The notes beneath the pieces were generated by a model. The model was not told the origin of the DNA. It saw only the letters and a program-made list of their open reading frames with translations, and did no database searches. The translations under genes and the position numbers were made by a program. Positions 11,303 to 21,712 of a DNA stretch of 64,000 nucleotides are shown here, one piece after another. Positions within the stretch are counted from its first letter, which is position 1. Each line of letters begins with the position of its first letter. Source of the DNA: Calendula officinalis (lineage: Eukaryota > Streptophyta > Magnoliopsida > Asterales > Asteraceae). Location: the NCBI GenBank assembly GCA_963853835.1, contig OY970829.1, positions 4,322,446-4,386,445 on the forward strand. Reading direction: 5' to 3'.

Positions 11303-12683
11303 ATGGCGAATTATACTTTTGTTGCTCCAGAAGTTCAATCGGAAATCCAATTCCGAAATAATGAAGTACCCAGGTTTGCGAGGAACAACATCACAGCAAA
11401 TTTCAATATTCCTCAAGCCTGGGCATGCCAAGAATTCACGAACATCGTCACTTTTATGAAGCATTGCTCAATTGCTCGTGCACTGACATTATCTCCTCGA
11501 GCAATCTACCCAGAAATGCTATGCGAGTTTTGGTACTCTGCTACACTCGATTCTCCAGATATGATTGCTGGGTGGGTAATTAGAGATCAAAGAAGGGCAT
11601 TTGTTTCTACTGCAATTATTCGTGAAGCACTGAGACTTCCCGCCCAAGCTCAGTATGACCCATTTGTTGATCGATCAGAGGCACGCTCTGTACTGCCTTT
11701 TCTGGGTCGAAGAGGAACAACGGGCACAATCAAAAGAAATGAATTTGGTCCTATGTGGGGTCTTCTTATCACAACAATAATTCGATGTATGACCCACAAG
11801 ACGGGAGCTTTGGACCAAATAAACGAATTTGGGATGCAAATAGTACATGCTCTGTACTATGGAAGAAACATTGATTTTGCTCGCCTAATCTTCAATGAAT
11901 TAGCTACTCTGGTCCGAGCAAACACAAGGGAATGCAATGTCCCTTTCTGCAGATTTCTATCACTCATATTTCAACACTCAATGCCCACACACATTTATGA
12001 TGAATTTCACAGTCCAAGAGTTGATCTTCCTCCACTCAGTGAGAAGATTTTCTTTTACAGACCAAGAGAAGGAGAACCTCTTCTAAGTCCTCCTATGTGG
12101 GCCATTGTTCAAGAACACATTGATGATGTAGAACACATGTCTGATACTGAGTCAGAAAATGATGATGATGATGATGATGATAATGATAGTGGAAATGGAG
12201 CACAGGCCGGTCAAGATATTGAGATGCAGGATGTCCCACAAGCTCAAGAACCAACTATCTCTCCACCTGCACAAGATCTTGCTGCTCCTCATATTGAAAC
12301 CGATCGTGAAACTGAGTCCTCAGAAGACACACCACTGGTCCTTCGCAGAAGAAGAAGGAATGTTTCTCCTATCATTATGGGCAACTTATCATCTGAGGAG
12401 GTGCAGCCTGCAAATGTTCCATCATTAACTGCATCTATTCAAGCCCAAAGCTTTATTGCAGCCACCGCTGACCTTCCAGGTCCAGAACAAGCTCCACCTG
12501 CTCAACCAATTGAGGAACCTCATGTTCCTCTTGATGTGGAGATTCAATATGCACAAACTGCACTGGAAGGTGCTCAGCATGAAAGAGGGGTCGGTATTGA
12601 AGATGTTGGTGCTGCACATCAACAAACACATGATCCTGCACCGACCTCTGCAGATGCTCGAAGGGAATCTGACAGAGTCTCAG
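11303..12683 (+). CDS. SIRE extra (env-like position) gene, exon 1, element C
   Basis: 460 codons plus one base, starting at the ATG after the TATA block. The first 260 residues look globular and match D closely (RNNITANF, SPRAIYPEMLCEFWYSA, SPDMIAGWVIRDQRRAFVS, RNEFGPMWG, MTHKTGALDQINEFGMQ). Then come an acidic run (DDDDDDDND, about 288-296), a Pro/Gln-rich tail and an acidic-hydrophobic-arginine motif (SSEDTPLVLRRRRR, about 341-354). I see no signal peptide and no membrane segment, so the usual label 'envelope-like' reflects position only. It resembles what databases call a putative plant transposon protein domain, but I cannot confirm that. The exon ends TCAG at 12683 before GTATGA; reading on gives a stop four codons later. 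Function unknown. Confidence 0.8.
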
Positions 12684-13369
12684 GTATGAATTTCTAAAAA
12701 GCCTTAAACTTATATATATATATTTCATTTCCAAAATAGAGACTAAGTATTGGCCAGTACCAACTCAATACTGACCAAAGTCTCAAACGATCTTTCAAAT
12801 ATATATCCTCTTATGGCCAACATAGCTAGCCCACTGCTGCTATGCAACATTCATATACTGAGCACACTAAATTGATCATTGTCAGTCTACAGTTGTCTCA
12901 ACATTTAAAGAGACAATGGTGGTTGATGTCATACTGACACCCACTGGTGCTGCTTGAATAATGTCCAACTTATTTTTGAGTTGGGTAGCATCATTCAAGA
13001 AATGATCCCAAACCCTTAAGCCACAAAATCCAAAAATATCCAATGGGGTTTAGCCACATTTCTGTTATCACTCTCATACCGAGTGATAAACATTGAAAAT
13101 AACAAGAAGCACATCCCAGGCTTCGAATTCCCACACCCAAACTTTTTAGTAAATGTGACTTATCCTATACTGAGCTACTTAAATTTTCACACTCACCTTT
13201 ACTAAAATCTTCTTACACATGCTATGCACAAGTCCACAATATTTCATCCTATACCAGATGAAATACAGACTTCACAAACTCTGTTTATATGATTGTAGAA
13301 TTAAACAACACCACAATTCTATTTGATAAACCTTTCATTCTAACCAGTTTTACATTTTTGTTTCTTTAG
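12684..13369 (+). other. Predicted GT-AG intron in the SIRE extra gene, element C (686 bp, phase 1)
   Basis: Donor CAG|GTATGA at 12683/12684, acceptor TTTCTTTAG|CACC at 13369/13370 after a T-rich tract. Joining keeps one frame; the next AG downstream (13383) would not. D has the same donor, acceptor and phase around a 638-bp intron. The intron has four ATACTGA heptamers and no coding capacity. Confidence 0.75.
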
Positions 13370-15171
13370 CACCAACTGTGCAGGGTATTCAGGCATCTCA
13401 AACTGCAGCAGACCAAGTGACTCTGCAAGCAATCATGCAGCACATTCTGGCCATCCAACAAACTCAAAATGTAATACTCGCCAGAATGGACAAGATGAGT
13501 GGTGATATTGACTTAATAAAACAGTCAGTATCACTCCTTCAACAACCACAGCAGCCTCCACAAACTCCACCAGGTTCACATGGTAATCACAATGAAGAGG
13601 GAGAAAGAGAAGGAGGTGCTGGTGATACTGATGCTGCAACTGAGCCCATGCCCTCCCCTACTCTTGAACAACCTGAAGGGGACATGGGTGGTGATACTGA
13701 TCCTCTTCCCTCCTCATCAAATGATAACAAAAAGGGGGAGAAGAGACAAAGAGATTCTGAGGTTGATCAAACTGAGCCTTCTGCTCAGGGGGAGAAAAGA
13801 AGAAGATTGAATGAAGATCAACCTCCACAACAACAACATCAGCAAAGCCCTCATACTGAGCCATTTCGCATTCAGTATGAGAGAAGAAGACAAAGAACAA
13901 GGTCAGAATTACAAGTTCAAGATCCACTTGAGCCATCTGCTCAGGGGGAGACTCATACTGACCAACCACAGCAAAATTTTGAAGAGAATAATCTACAAAT
14001 TGTGGTCTATAGGCCTTTCATCTGGCCTATTGCTGATGATGAAGATGAAGAACCAGATTTAGTAAACTATGCACTAAATCTGGTAGAACAAGAAAGCTCT
14101 TCATCATCATCCTCGGATGATGAAGAACCAGAAAACCTGGTGATTAGAAGAAGGCGTTCCTTATCAAGAAGACCTATCAATGCTGTTCTCACTTCTTCTG
14201 AATCAAGTGAGGAATCTGCTCCTCTGGTAACAAGACAAAGAAGACCTGTTCTTACAAGGGACAGTGATACCGAGCATGCTCCAAGACTGACTCCTCAACA
14301 ACTCTGGGCAGAACAAGAAAGATTTTTATATGAGCAGGAGTTGGGAGTCAAAACTGAACCAGAATCTGACCCAGATACTGATACTCCTGGTCCTTCACAT
14401 AGAATCTCAAGAAAGGGTCCAGACCATATTCAACATTATTGGAATATGGTTGCTGCTAGGACTCAGTATAAGGAACAAAGAAAGGAGTTCTTGAGGACCA
14501 AAACATTTCAAAATGTAAGGGGGATACATTGGTTAAATCTGGATGTTAATAAAGTAAAAGTGAAGCTCAAAGAAGGAAGAATTACTATCACTTGTACTGG
14601 ATTAACCAGTCCCCCCATGAAGATATTTATTCATGACATTCAAAGAATTGGTCTTCAAGACTGGGTGAAGATCACAAGACTGATCAAAGAGCTTCCAAAG
14701 AAATCAACCTATGATCAAATAGTCTTGGATGAGATCTGTGCAGTAGCTGCAGTGTGTTATGAGAAGGACTTACTCCATGAAATAGAGTACAGAACACTCA
14801 GTGTGATGACTGAGGCTTACTCAAACAACAGACCAGAATGCCTCCATACATACAAGTATCTTAGAAAGTACCCTCTTCCTCCTAACCTTGTATTCCAGGA
14901 TCAAAAGAGTGTCATATATCCAACTTCTGGATATATGTATACTGACTCAGAGGATAGAGAGTGCTTCATCTCTGAAGAAGATCTACCAAGAGCTCAAATC
15001 AGTCATCTTGTTGGACTGAAATGGATGATCACCAAGAAAGAAGACTCTTGGTTCAGAAAGAAGATTGTTGCAGTACTGAATAGCAGAAGGGATGAACTCA
15101 AAATCAGAGAAGAGTTTGTCCACATCAAACAAGAAATCTTCTATGAGAATGAAGCCATCAACAGCAAATGA
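13370..15171 (+). CDS. SIRE extra gene, exon 2, element C
   Basis: Continues the exon 1 frame to the stop at 15169-15171, for a spliced product of about 1060 residues. Parts: a short likely coiled coil (LQAIMQHILAIQQTQNVILARM then MSGDIDLIKQSVSLL, 13400-13540), a long polar region rich in Gln, Pro, Ser and Asp with repeats of SAQGE, two more acidic-hydrophobic-arginine motifs (DDEEPENLVIRRRRS near 14120-14165; SSEESAPLVTRQRR near 14205-14245), a short hydrophobic piece VVYRPFIWPI near 14000, then a C-terminal globular domain of about 240 residues from 14430 (MKIFIHDIQRIGLQDWVKI, YMYTDSEDRECFISEEDLP, ISHLVGLKWMI, SWFRKKI). That domain is well kept in D. I do not recognise its fold. An in-frame GTG at 13378 has been taken as a start elsewhere, but splicing explains it better. 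Confidence 0.78.
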
Positions 15172-15241
15172 AGAAGAAGATATTGTTACCTATGATGTTA
15201 TAATTTTTTTTTTCTCTTTGTAAATTGTTTTGTTATCATTA

Positions 15242-15254
15242 GATAGGGGGAGAT
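15242..15254 (+). promoter_or_regulatory. Polypurine tract of element C
   Basis: GATAGGGGGAGAT directly before the 3' LTR; the same tract precedes the D LTR. It primes plus-strand DNA synthesis. Confidence 0.9.
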
Positions 15255-15745
15255 TGTTAAGGCAAAAAGCCTTGCCCCTTTAGATCTTAAGAGAACAAAA
15301 CAACCTAGACTAGCTTTGAGTAATATGTAGAATAAAATAGCTAAGTTTAGGTCTGATACTGAGTGATCAGTATTGGAACTCAGTATCAGTACTCAGTATC
15401 AGATAGTGATACTGAGTAGAAGGACTGAGTGATACTCAGTAACGGACTAAGATCAAATCCCTTGATCTTAGTCATTTTCCTTACTTAGTCCTTCGGTTAC
15501 TCCTTTGCTCATTATGTAAGATCTCTATAACATTATAAATAGAGATCATCTTGCAAAGGAGTACTCACTAATTTACTTTGCACATTCACATCTTTTGTAA
15601 TTGATCAGTGGTCTTGTTATTCCGCAACAAGCCACACTTAGTGGATTTATACATTGACTATATTCTTGTGTTATCACTTTAATATTTCTCTAAGTATAAT
15701 ATTCTATCAATTAACATTATAAACCAGGGTTGTTGTGACCTAACA
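15255..15745 (+). repeat. 3' LTR of element C (491 bp)
   Basis: Pairs with 4313-4803 at all but one base I could find. TATA box at 15534-15541, the same heptamer cluster, and GTTTA duplication directly after it (15746-15750). Confidence 0.95.
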
Positions 15746-16007
15746 GTTTACCTTCTCCATGCATAGCACCTTCAACAACGGAGCAGTTGACATGAGACGG
15801 ATGAGAAGGATTGTGTTTGTTGAACAGTTCAAGAAGATGTTCATACTGATCAACAGAAATAGTTGGAGGTGAAGTAGTGACAGTAACATTTTGAGCACTG
15901 GATTTTGGTTCCTTTGATTCCTTCGGTTCATCCTTTTTAGCATAGTAAATTTGAACGAAGCCGGAAATCCGATGAGCCTGTAGCATTGAGTTTTAGTGTG
16001 TCCTGAC
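15746..16007 (-). pseudogene. Element A fragment: end of gag zinc knuckle and spacer to protease
   Basis: A 262-bp island of A between C and B. Read on the minus strand it starts with the second half of the CCHC knuckle (GHTKTQC), then CYRLIGFP-type sequence, a Lys/Glu/Ser-rich stretch, and QYEHLLELFNKHN, which normally leads to protease. It continues at 4312 after C is removed. The frame shifts near 15960. Confidence 0.75.
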
Positions 16008-16699
16008 TGAAGGATTTATGTGCACAGATAAGTACACATGTCACCGTGTCCAATGTTATAAGGCACTAAAGGGTCACACCACTACACACTCAATAATGGA
16101 CAACCGAATAAAGTAAGTTGTGTGGAATAATTAACTAGTTAAGTTAATTATAAAGAAAATAATAAATAATAATAAGTTAATTATTATTTAAGAGGAAGAT
16201 TAAATATTAAGTTAAATATTTAACGGACAATTAATTAATAGTTAATTAATTAACTAGTAATAGTCCAAGGGCTAAAAGAGACAAAAGGAAGTTTAATTAT
16301 GAATTAATCCTAATTAAACTAGAGGGACCCTAAACGTAACATGAAACCTTATAAATAAGGAACTTGTGTTAAGGGTTTAAGGCTAATCTTTTTGTCACCA
16401 CAAAAACCCTAATACTCCCTCCCCTCTTCGGCCGTTCGTACGAACCAAAACCCCAAGGGGTTTTGGCTTTGAGCAATCGACGACACACACACACACACAC
16501 ACATAAGTTCTTGTGTGATACTTTGTTGGTACAACGCGGTCTTGCAGCGTGTTCAGGTGGTGCAGTAGAGGTGGATCATTCTTTAGCAATCTAAATGTAA
16601 TGTTCTTCATCTTATTCTTCTTGTGATCTCATTGACTAGTAGAGATCCGGTATGTGGGATTCAAGTTCCACCATGTGAATCCTACTAGGTTTTCCTACA
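16008..16699 (+). repeat. 5' LTR of element B (692 bp)
   Basis: Starts TGAAGGATTTATG, ends CCTACA. Contains a CA microsatellite (about 16483-16502) and a TATAAATA at 16349-16356. Pairs with 34302-34990. Confidence 0.92.
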
Positions 16700-16700
16700 G

Positions 16701-16712
16701 TGGTATCAGAGC
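16701..16712 (+). promoter_or_regulatory. Primer-binding site of B (initiator tRNA-Met)
   Basis: TGGTATCAGAGC one base after the 5' LTR. Confidence 0.9.
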
Positions 16713-16881
16713 TTCCTACTAATCTCAATGAGATTCGGTTGAGTTTCTTTTTGTTTAGCAAAAAGAACCCTAGGAAATTTAATCCAAGAACATTGTTCAA
16801 GTTTATGAACAATTGGATTGAATAGGGTTCTAGAAAAAAAAATTAGGTTTCTTTTTCCCTCCCTTACCTTTTACGATTTTC

Positions 16882-16882
<1 letters not shown>

Positions 16883-16970
<88 letters not shown>
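16883..16970 (+). repeat. TA microsatellite, left of fold-back element
   Basis: Pure TA dinucleotide run of about 44 units directly next to the fold-back element. Reading frames through it give meaningless Tyr-Ile repeats. Confidence 0.97.
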
Positions 16971-16973
<3 letters not shown>

Positions 16974-17887
16974 GAGGGTTCCATTGAGAATTGATATATT
17001 AGGTGAGAATGTGAGAATAAGGCAAAAAGACGCGCGGTGGCATTTTTGTAATTAAGTCCAACTTTTCTGTCCCACACGCCGTGGCATTTTGTAATTACGT
17101 TCAACTTTTCTTTAATCATCGATGATTAAACTGGGTGTAGTGTTTTAATCATCAATTATTAAACTATTGAGATTGTTTTTAATCATCGATGATTAATCTT
17201 GACTATATGTTTAATCATCGATGATTAAACTTGAGTTTGGGTTTAATCATCGATGATTAAACTGAGTGTAGTGTTTAAGCATCGATGATTAAACTTTATC
17301 TGTGTAATAATCATAAGATGCTCTTTTAATCATCGATGATTAAACTTGAGTTTGGGTTTAAGCATCGATGATTAAACTGAGTGTAGTGTTTAATCATCAA
17401 TGATTAAACTTGACTATATGTTTAATCATCGATGATTAAACTTGAGTTTGGGTTTAATCATCGATGATTAAACTGAGTGTAGTGTTTAATCATCAATGAT
17501 TAAACTTTATCTGTGTAATAAGCATAAGATGCTCTTTTAATCATCGATGATTAAACTTGATAATGTGTTTAATCATTAACGATTAAACTTGGGGTTGGGT
17601 TTAATCATCGATTATTAAAAACAATCTCAAAAGTTTAATAATTGATGATTAAACACTACACACAGTTTAATCATCGATGATTAAAGAAAGTTGGACTTAA
17701 TTACAAAAATGCCACCGCGTGTGGGACAGAAAAGTTGGACTTAATTACAAAAATGCCACCGCGCGCGTGAGGAAAGTTGGACTTAATTACAAAAATGTCA
17801 TCGCGCGCGTGAGGGCTGGAAGGAGATGAGAGGCCGAGATCTATTCTCACATTCTCACCTAATATATTAATTCTCAATGGAACTCAC

Positions 17888-17890
<3 letters not shown>
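16971..17890. mobile_element. Fold-back TIR element with about 17 ATCGAT-centred palindromes
   Basis: About 920 bp with matching ends: GTTCCATTGAGAATT then TATATTAGGTGAGAATG at the left (16978 on) and its inverted match at 17845-17885. Inverted similarity extends inward for about 200 bp through a roughly 45-bp unit (GCCACCGCG, AAGTTGGACTTAATTAC) present twice at left and three times at right. The centre (17111-17685) has about 17 copies of TTTAATCATCGATGATTAAA or near variants, separated by a few recurring 11-bp spacers (TTGAGTTTGGG, TGAGTGTAGTG, TTGACTATATG). TA runs flank both sides, as in rice Micron MITEs that sit in TA microsatellites. No transposase. Class uncertain. Confidence 0.8.

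Positions 17891-17962
<72 letters not shown>
17891..17962 (+). repeat. TA microsatellite, right of fold-back element
   Basis: TA run of about 36 units, the right-hand partner of 16883-16970. The element probably landed inside one longer TA tract. Confidence 0.97.
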
Positions 17963-17968
<6 letters not shown>

Positions 17969-18323
17969 AGTTTTTAATCTTAGAAAGAAACCTAGTAATT
18001 TGATCCAAGAAAATTGTTCAAAGTTCTTGAATAATTAGATTGAATGGGTTTCAAGATGAAAAAAATTAGGTTTCTTTTTTGTCTAGTAAAAACCCTAGAA
18101 AAATTGGTCCAAGTAATTAATTAACCAAGATTTGGTGAATCATTGGACAAATTAGGCTTTAGACAAAATAAGGAAAGTTGTGTTTTGGTATTAGAATAAC
18201 ACAATATATATTGTATTTATTTGTTTTTCTTTTTTTTTCGGTAATAATAATAAATAAAAAAAATTATTATTAAATGGGGATAAGGTTCGGCCGAACCAAG
18301 CAAGACCGAGCCACGGTCGAAGC

Positions 18324-18747
18324 CAAGGTTCTAAAAAATGCGCCATGGCGTCGCCAAGGCGTGAGGCGCGGCGTCGACGTTACGAAACAGACTATGGCGG
18401 CTAGGCTAGGCGTGGCGTGAGATAAGGCGTGACAAGGCGCGATAAGGCGCGCCTTATGATGAGTTTTTTGTAAGGCGGCGAAGAAAATTGATTTTTTTAA
18501 AAAAAATTTATAACATATTTAGTTATAAATTTAGATGTAATATTTTTTGTAAGTTTTATACATGAATTGTTATATAAATCAATATATCTATAATTTTTAT
18601 TTAATTTGATATATGTATATATATAAATTATATAAAAAGTTTGCCGCCTTAAGTCACGCCTTGAAAAACGCCATGACCCGCCATGACTCGCCTTGGCTGA
18701 GGCTTGATAGTGCCGCCACGCCACGCCTTACGCTTTCTGGAACCTTG
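18324..18747. mobile_element. hAT-type MITE (424 bp) with perfect 8-bp target duplication
   Basis: Ends CAAGGTTCT and GGAACCTTG (inverted, one mismatch), flanked by GTCGAAGC at 18316-18323 and 18748-18755. GC-rich ends full of GGCG/CGCC, AT-rich core (TTATAAATTTAGATGTAATATTTTTTG split over 18515-18560). No transposase. Eight-base duplications and CA...TG ends are typical of hAT. A degenerate relative lies at 38084-39180. Confidence 0.88.
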
Positions 18748-19257
18748 GTCGAAGCTAGGGTTCGACCGAACGGAAAGACCGGGCGAACCGGACCAAGTCT
18801 TGGTTCATATTTTTTTCGTTTTGTGATCCAGTTTATTCCCTCGTTATGATTTAATCCAGTATCATTTATCCAATGCTCAGTTTCAGGCATATGGGTACAT
18901 GGGGTCAAATCAAAATTAAAAAAAAAGGTTAACAACATTTAAATTAAAACTGATTTTAATAGTTTATTAAAATCAAGATAATCTTAAAATTAAGGGGGAA
19001 ATTGAAATCAGTTGTTATGGGTAATTTTATAATTATCAGTTTGGTAATTTAAATTATCAGTTTATTTATTTATTTAATATGACATAACCCAAAAGTCGTG
19101 ATATTGTGTTTATTTTAAAAGTTACGAAATTTTTTTAATTTTCGGAAATTATATTTTTTATTTATTAAAATACACAAAACCAAGTCTTTGGGGTTATGAC
19201 ATAAGCAATTTTAAATAATTGCATGTACTTATTTTTATTTCATTTATTTATTAAAGT

Positions 19258-19565
19258 TGGAATAAAAAGATGGTATTTATAAACAGTTAGTTTATAATAC
19301 CAAGGTTTTAATAAAGAATGGTGATTATAAATAGTTTGTTTAGAAAACCAAGTTTTAATAATTAATAATGGTAATTATAAACAGTTCGTTTAGAAAACCA
19401 AGGTACAAAATTAATAATGGTAATTATAAACAGTTTGTTTAGAAAACCAAGTTTAAAATTGTAATAATGATATAAATAGTTAGTTTATAAAACCAATTTT
19501 TATAAAAACAAATTAAAAAGTGGAATTTATAAATAGTTAGTTTATAAAACCAAGTAATTAAAAAC
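19258..19565 (+). repeat. Degenerate tandem repeat, unit about 50-65 bp, about 6 copies
   Basis: Repeated TTATAAACAGTT, then GTTTAGAAAACCAAG, then A/T-rich filler. Noncoding, in the leader of element B. Confidence 0.85.
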
Positions 19566-20078
19566 TGGCTAACTTTTTCGTACAAAGAAAAATCCTTTTT
19601 AGAAAATCTTAGATCAGAGTGCAACCCACCTAATGGAACACCTCACTTGTTCAACGATATTCACATTGTAAGGAGAAAGAACCTTAGATGTGGATTCAAA
19701 TCATTACGAGTGTTAGGGTGCGTAGGGTCTTGTGATAATCGGGAGTCCCGGCGTAAGGCATCGCATTGTCTTAGGTGGTACGATCTATTTTGGTGATAAT
19801 CGGGAGTCCCGGCCCAAAATGCACAAGAGGGATTAAAACATGTACAAGTTTGTTGTTCAACTTGATATCCCGAACATCTAGGAATCGTTTCTAGTTCAAG
19901 AGGCGATCGGTATGGCTAAACCTACCAGAAATAGCGTGGCTCTAATGAGAAGTGCCCAAACCTTGCATTAGAGGGCGTGAAATATGGATCATAGTCTAAC
20001 TATTATTCTTAAAAGGTAATAATGTTAGAAGTTATTTATTTTTCTAATCATACTAACCGTTTGTTGTTTTTCTTATAG

Positions 20079-21712
20079 ATGTCTGTATTGTCAGAAATTT
20101 CGTTTTACTCACCAATTGAATCGCAAAGGCTCATCACTGGAAAATGGAAGCTTACTGGTCCAAACTACAAAGTTTGGAATGTGCACTTTAGGAATTTCCT
20201 AAAGGCACAAGATCTACTGTACGTGATAGATGAGGTGCCCAAGGGACAACCAGGGCAAGATGCCCAGGATGATGAGCTTGACGCTTATTATCAGTATCTG
20301 GCAGATGAATCACAAGTTATGTCGATTCTCATTCTTACTTCATTATCAGAGCTTACTGATAATCTACGTAAGAAACCATGCTATGAGTTTGTCCAGTATC
20401 TTGAGGAGACGTTTAAAGATTGTACTGAAGAAAGTAAGCAGTTCGTTTTGCAAGAAATCTTTTCGTCAAAGATGAAAGATGATCAACCACTGAGTGACCA
20501 TCTTACTAACATAAGAAGGTTGCTAGATTGTCTCACCCTAGTTACTGGCACATCAAACCAGCAAGAACAAGTCTTGTTCTTGTTTGGATCTCTCACACAA
20601 TACTATTAGGATAAGGTAGTACGCTTGGTTGGGAATTTTGATTTGACTGTCACAAGTCTACACGAGAATCTCTTGTGTATACGCAATGTTCAAATGCTAG
20701 AGGAAGAATCTCTCCCTGAGATTCAGCAGGATGATTTCGATGACTGGTTGAAGGACTTTGCTGATTTGTGTTGCCCAACTTGTGGCAGCAAGGATATTTG
20801 CGAGCACACGTCCGATGAGGGACTATTGGACACTGATTTTTTCAGTGATTCAGGTATCTTTATGATTGATTGTCTCGTTACTTCTAGTGAATCCTGGGTA
20901 TTGGATACCGGATGTGGTCATCACATTTGCAACCACTTGCAGGGATTTAAGAAGAACATGAGGCTAAGACGAGGGGATGTTGAACTACGAGTAGGCGAAG
21001 GTGCCAAGGTTGGAGCCGAAGCCGTATGAACATATCTTCTCAAGTTGCCTTCAGGAAGAGTCTTGGAACTTAAAGATTGTTATTATGTTCCTAGACTTAT
21101 TAAAAATGTTATTTCTTTTGATTTACTTATAGACAGTGGTTTTTATTATGAGTTTTATGGAAAAATGATTTCTTGTTTGAAAGATGACATTTTATATTTT
21201 AAAGCAAATTCTCATAATGGTCTATATACGTTAAATCTAAATAACATAGAACGAGATGTTTATCATATAAGTAAAAGATCCAAGAGTAACTTGAATCAAA
21301 CTTATCTTTGGCATTGTCGTTTAGGTCATATAAATGAGACTCGCATTAAGAAGCACCACGATGATGGATTCTAGAGCCATTTGATTTGGAATCATATGCA
21401 ATATGCGAATCATGTTTATCTGGAAAAATGACAAAAGACCCTTTCAATCACTACAATGAAAGGGCACGCGAGTTGTTAGGGATTATACACAGTGACGTGT
21501 GTGGACCCTTCACTCCAGAAGCCAGAGGTGGATACCGCTACTTCATTACCTTTAGTGACGACTTCAGTAGGTATGGTTATGCCTTTCTTATGAGACTAAA
21601 GTCTGAAAGCTTTGACAAGTTCAAAGAATATCAGAGGGAAGTAGAAAACCAACTGGGCAAGAAAATAAAGTCGATTCGGTCGGACCGAGGAGGCGAATAT
21701 TTGAGCTTGGAC
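20079..21712 (+). pseudogene. B gag-protease-integrase remnant
   Basis: Starts at an ATG after the leader. Gag part: TGKWKLTGPNYKVWNVHFRN (about residues 21-40) and a UBN2-like region to about 175. Protease: WVLDTGCGHHICNHLQG near 20890-20945. Pre-integrase: LWHCRLGHINETRI near 21310. Integrase: IHSDVCGPFTPEARGGYRYF near 21490-21545 and IRSDRGGEYLS near 21675-21705 (first and second Asp); the Glu part is lost at the fusion with D. Stops: TAG at 20607-20609, TGA at 21027-21029, and a frame change near 21350. The usual gag CCHC knuckle is degenerate (CCPTCGSKDIC near 20774). Confidence 0.85.

Larger units (their letters stand above)
4313..15745 (+). mobile_element. Element C: near-intact SIRE-type copia retrotransposon with extra spliced gene
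   Basis: A complete 11,433-bp element with 491-bp LTRs (4313-4803 and 15255-15745) starting TGTTAAGG and ending CCTAACA, flanked by a perfect 5-bp duplication GTTTA (4308-4312, 15746-15750). Between the LTRs lie a tRNA-Met primer site, gag, pol in copia order, a 463-bp regulatory spacer, a two-exon extra gene and a polypurine tract. I found one difference between the two LTRs (near 4648 and 15590), so insertion is recent. The large gag and the extra gene after pol are hallmarks of the SIRE/Maximus lineage. It sits inside element A. The only coding lesion I see is one base lost in gag. Confidence 0.95.
16713..20078 (+). other. Long leader of element B with nested insertions
   Basis: About 3.4 kb between primer site and gag ATG with no real gene. 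It holds a roughly 130-bp imperfect duplication (16740-16870 and 17965-18085) now split by the fold-back element and TA runs, a hAT MITE at 18324-18747, a tandem repeat at 19258-19565, and a doubled GATAATCGGGAGTCCCGGC (about 19735 and 19795). Just before the gag ATG is a T-rich stretch ending CTTATAG, which resembles a 3' splice site. Confidence 0.7.

Noticed and set aside
12453..12734. Minus-strand frame of 93 codons opposite the extra gene
   Set aside because: A shadow of the plus-strand coding sequence; no support of its own.
11303..15171. Retroviral-type envelope glycoprotein
   Set aside because: The position fits, but I see no signal peptide, no transmembrane segment and no cleavage site; the product looks soluble and polar.
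13378..15171. Independent gene starting with GTG at 13378
   Set aside because: A plant gene would rarely start at GTG, while the splice model joins it in frame to exon 1 in both copies.
16871..17119. Tyr-Ile repeat peptides, also at 39460-39805
   Set aside because: Translations of TA microsatellites.
17111..17690. CRISPR-like array (regular repeats with short spacers)
   Set aside because: Repeats are palindromic, spacers are 11 bp and recur, and the block lies between inverted ends in plant DNA. It is the core of a fold-back element.
18613..18938. Short frames on both strands around the hAT MITE
   Set aside because: They cross the MITE boundary and its GC-rich ends; no homology or conservation.
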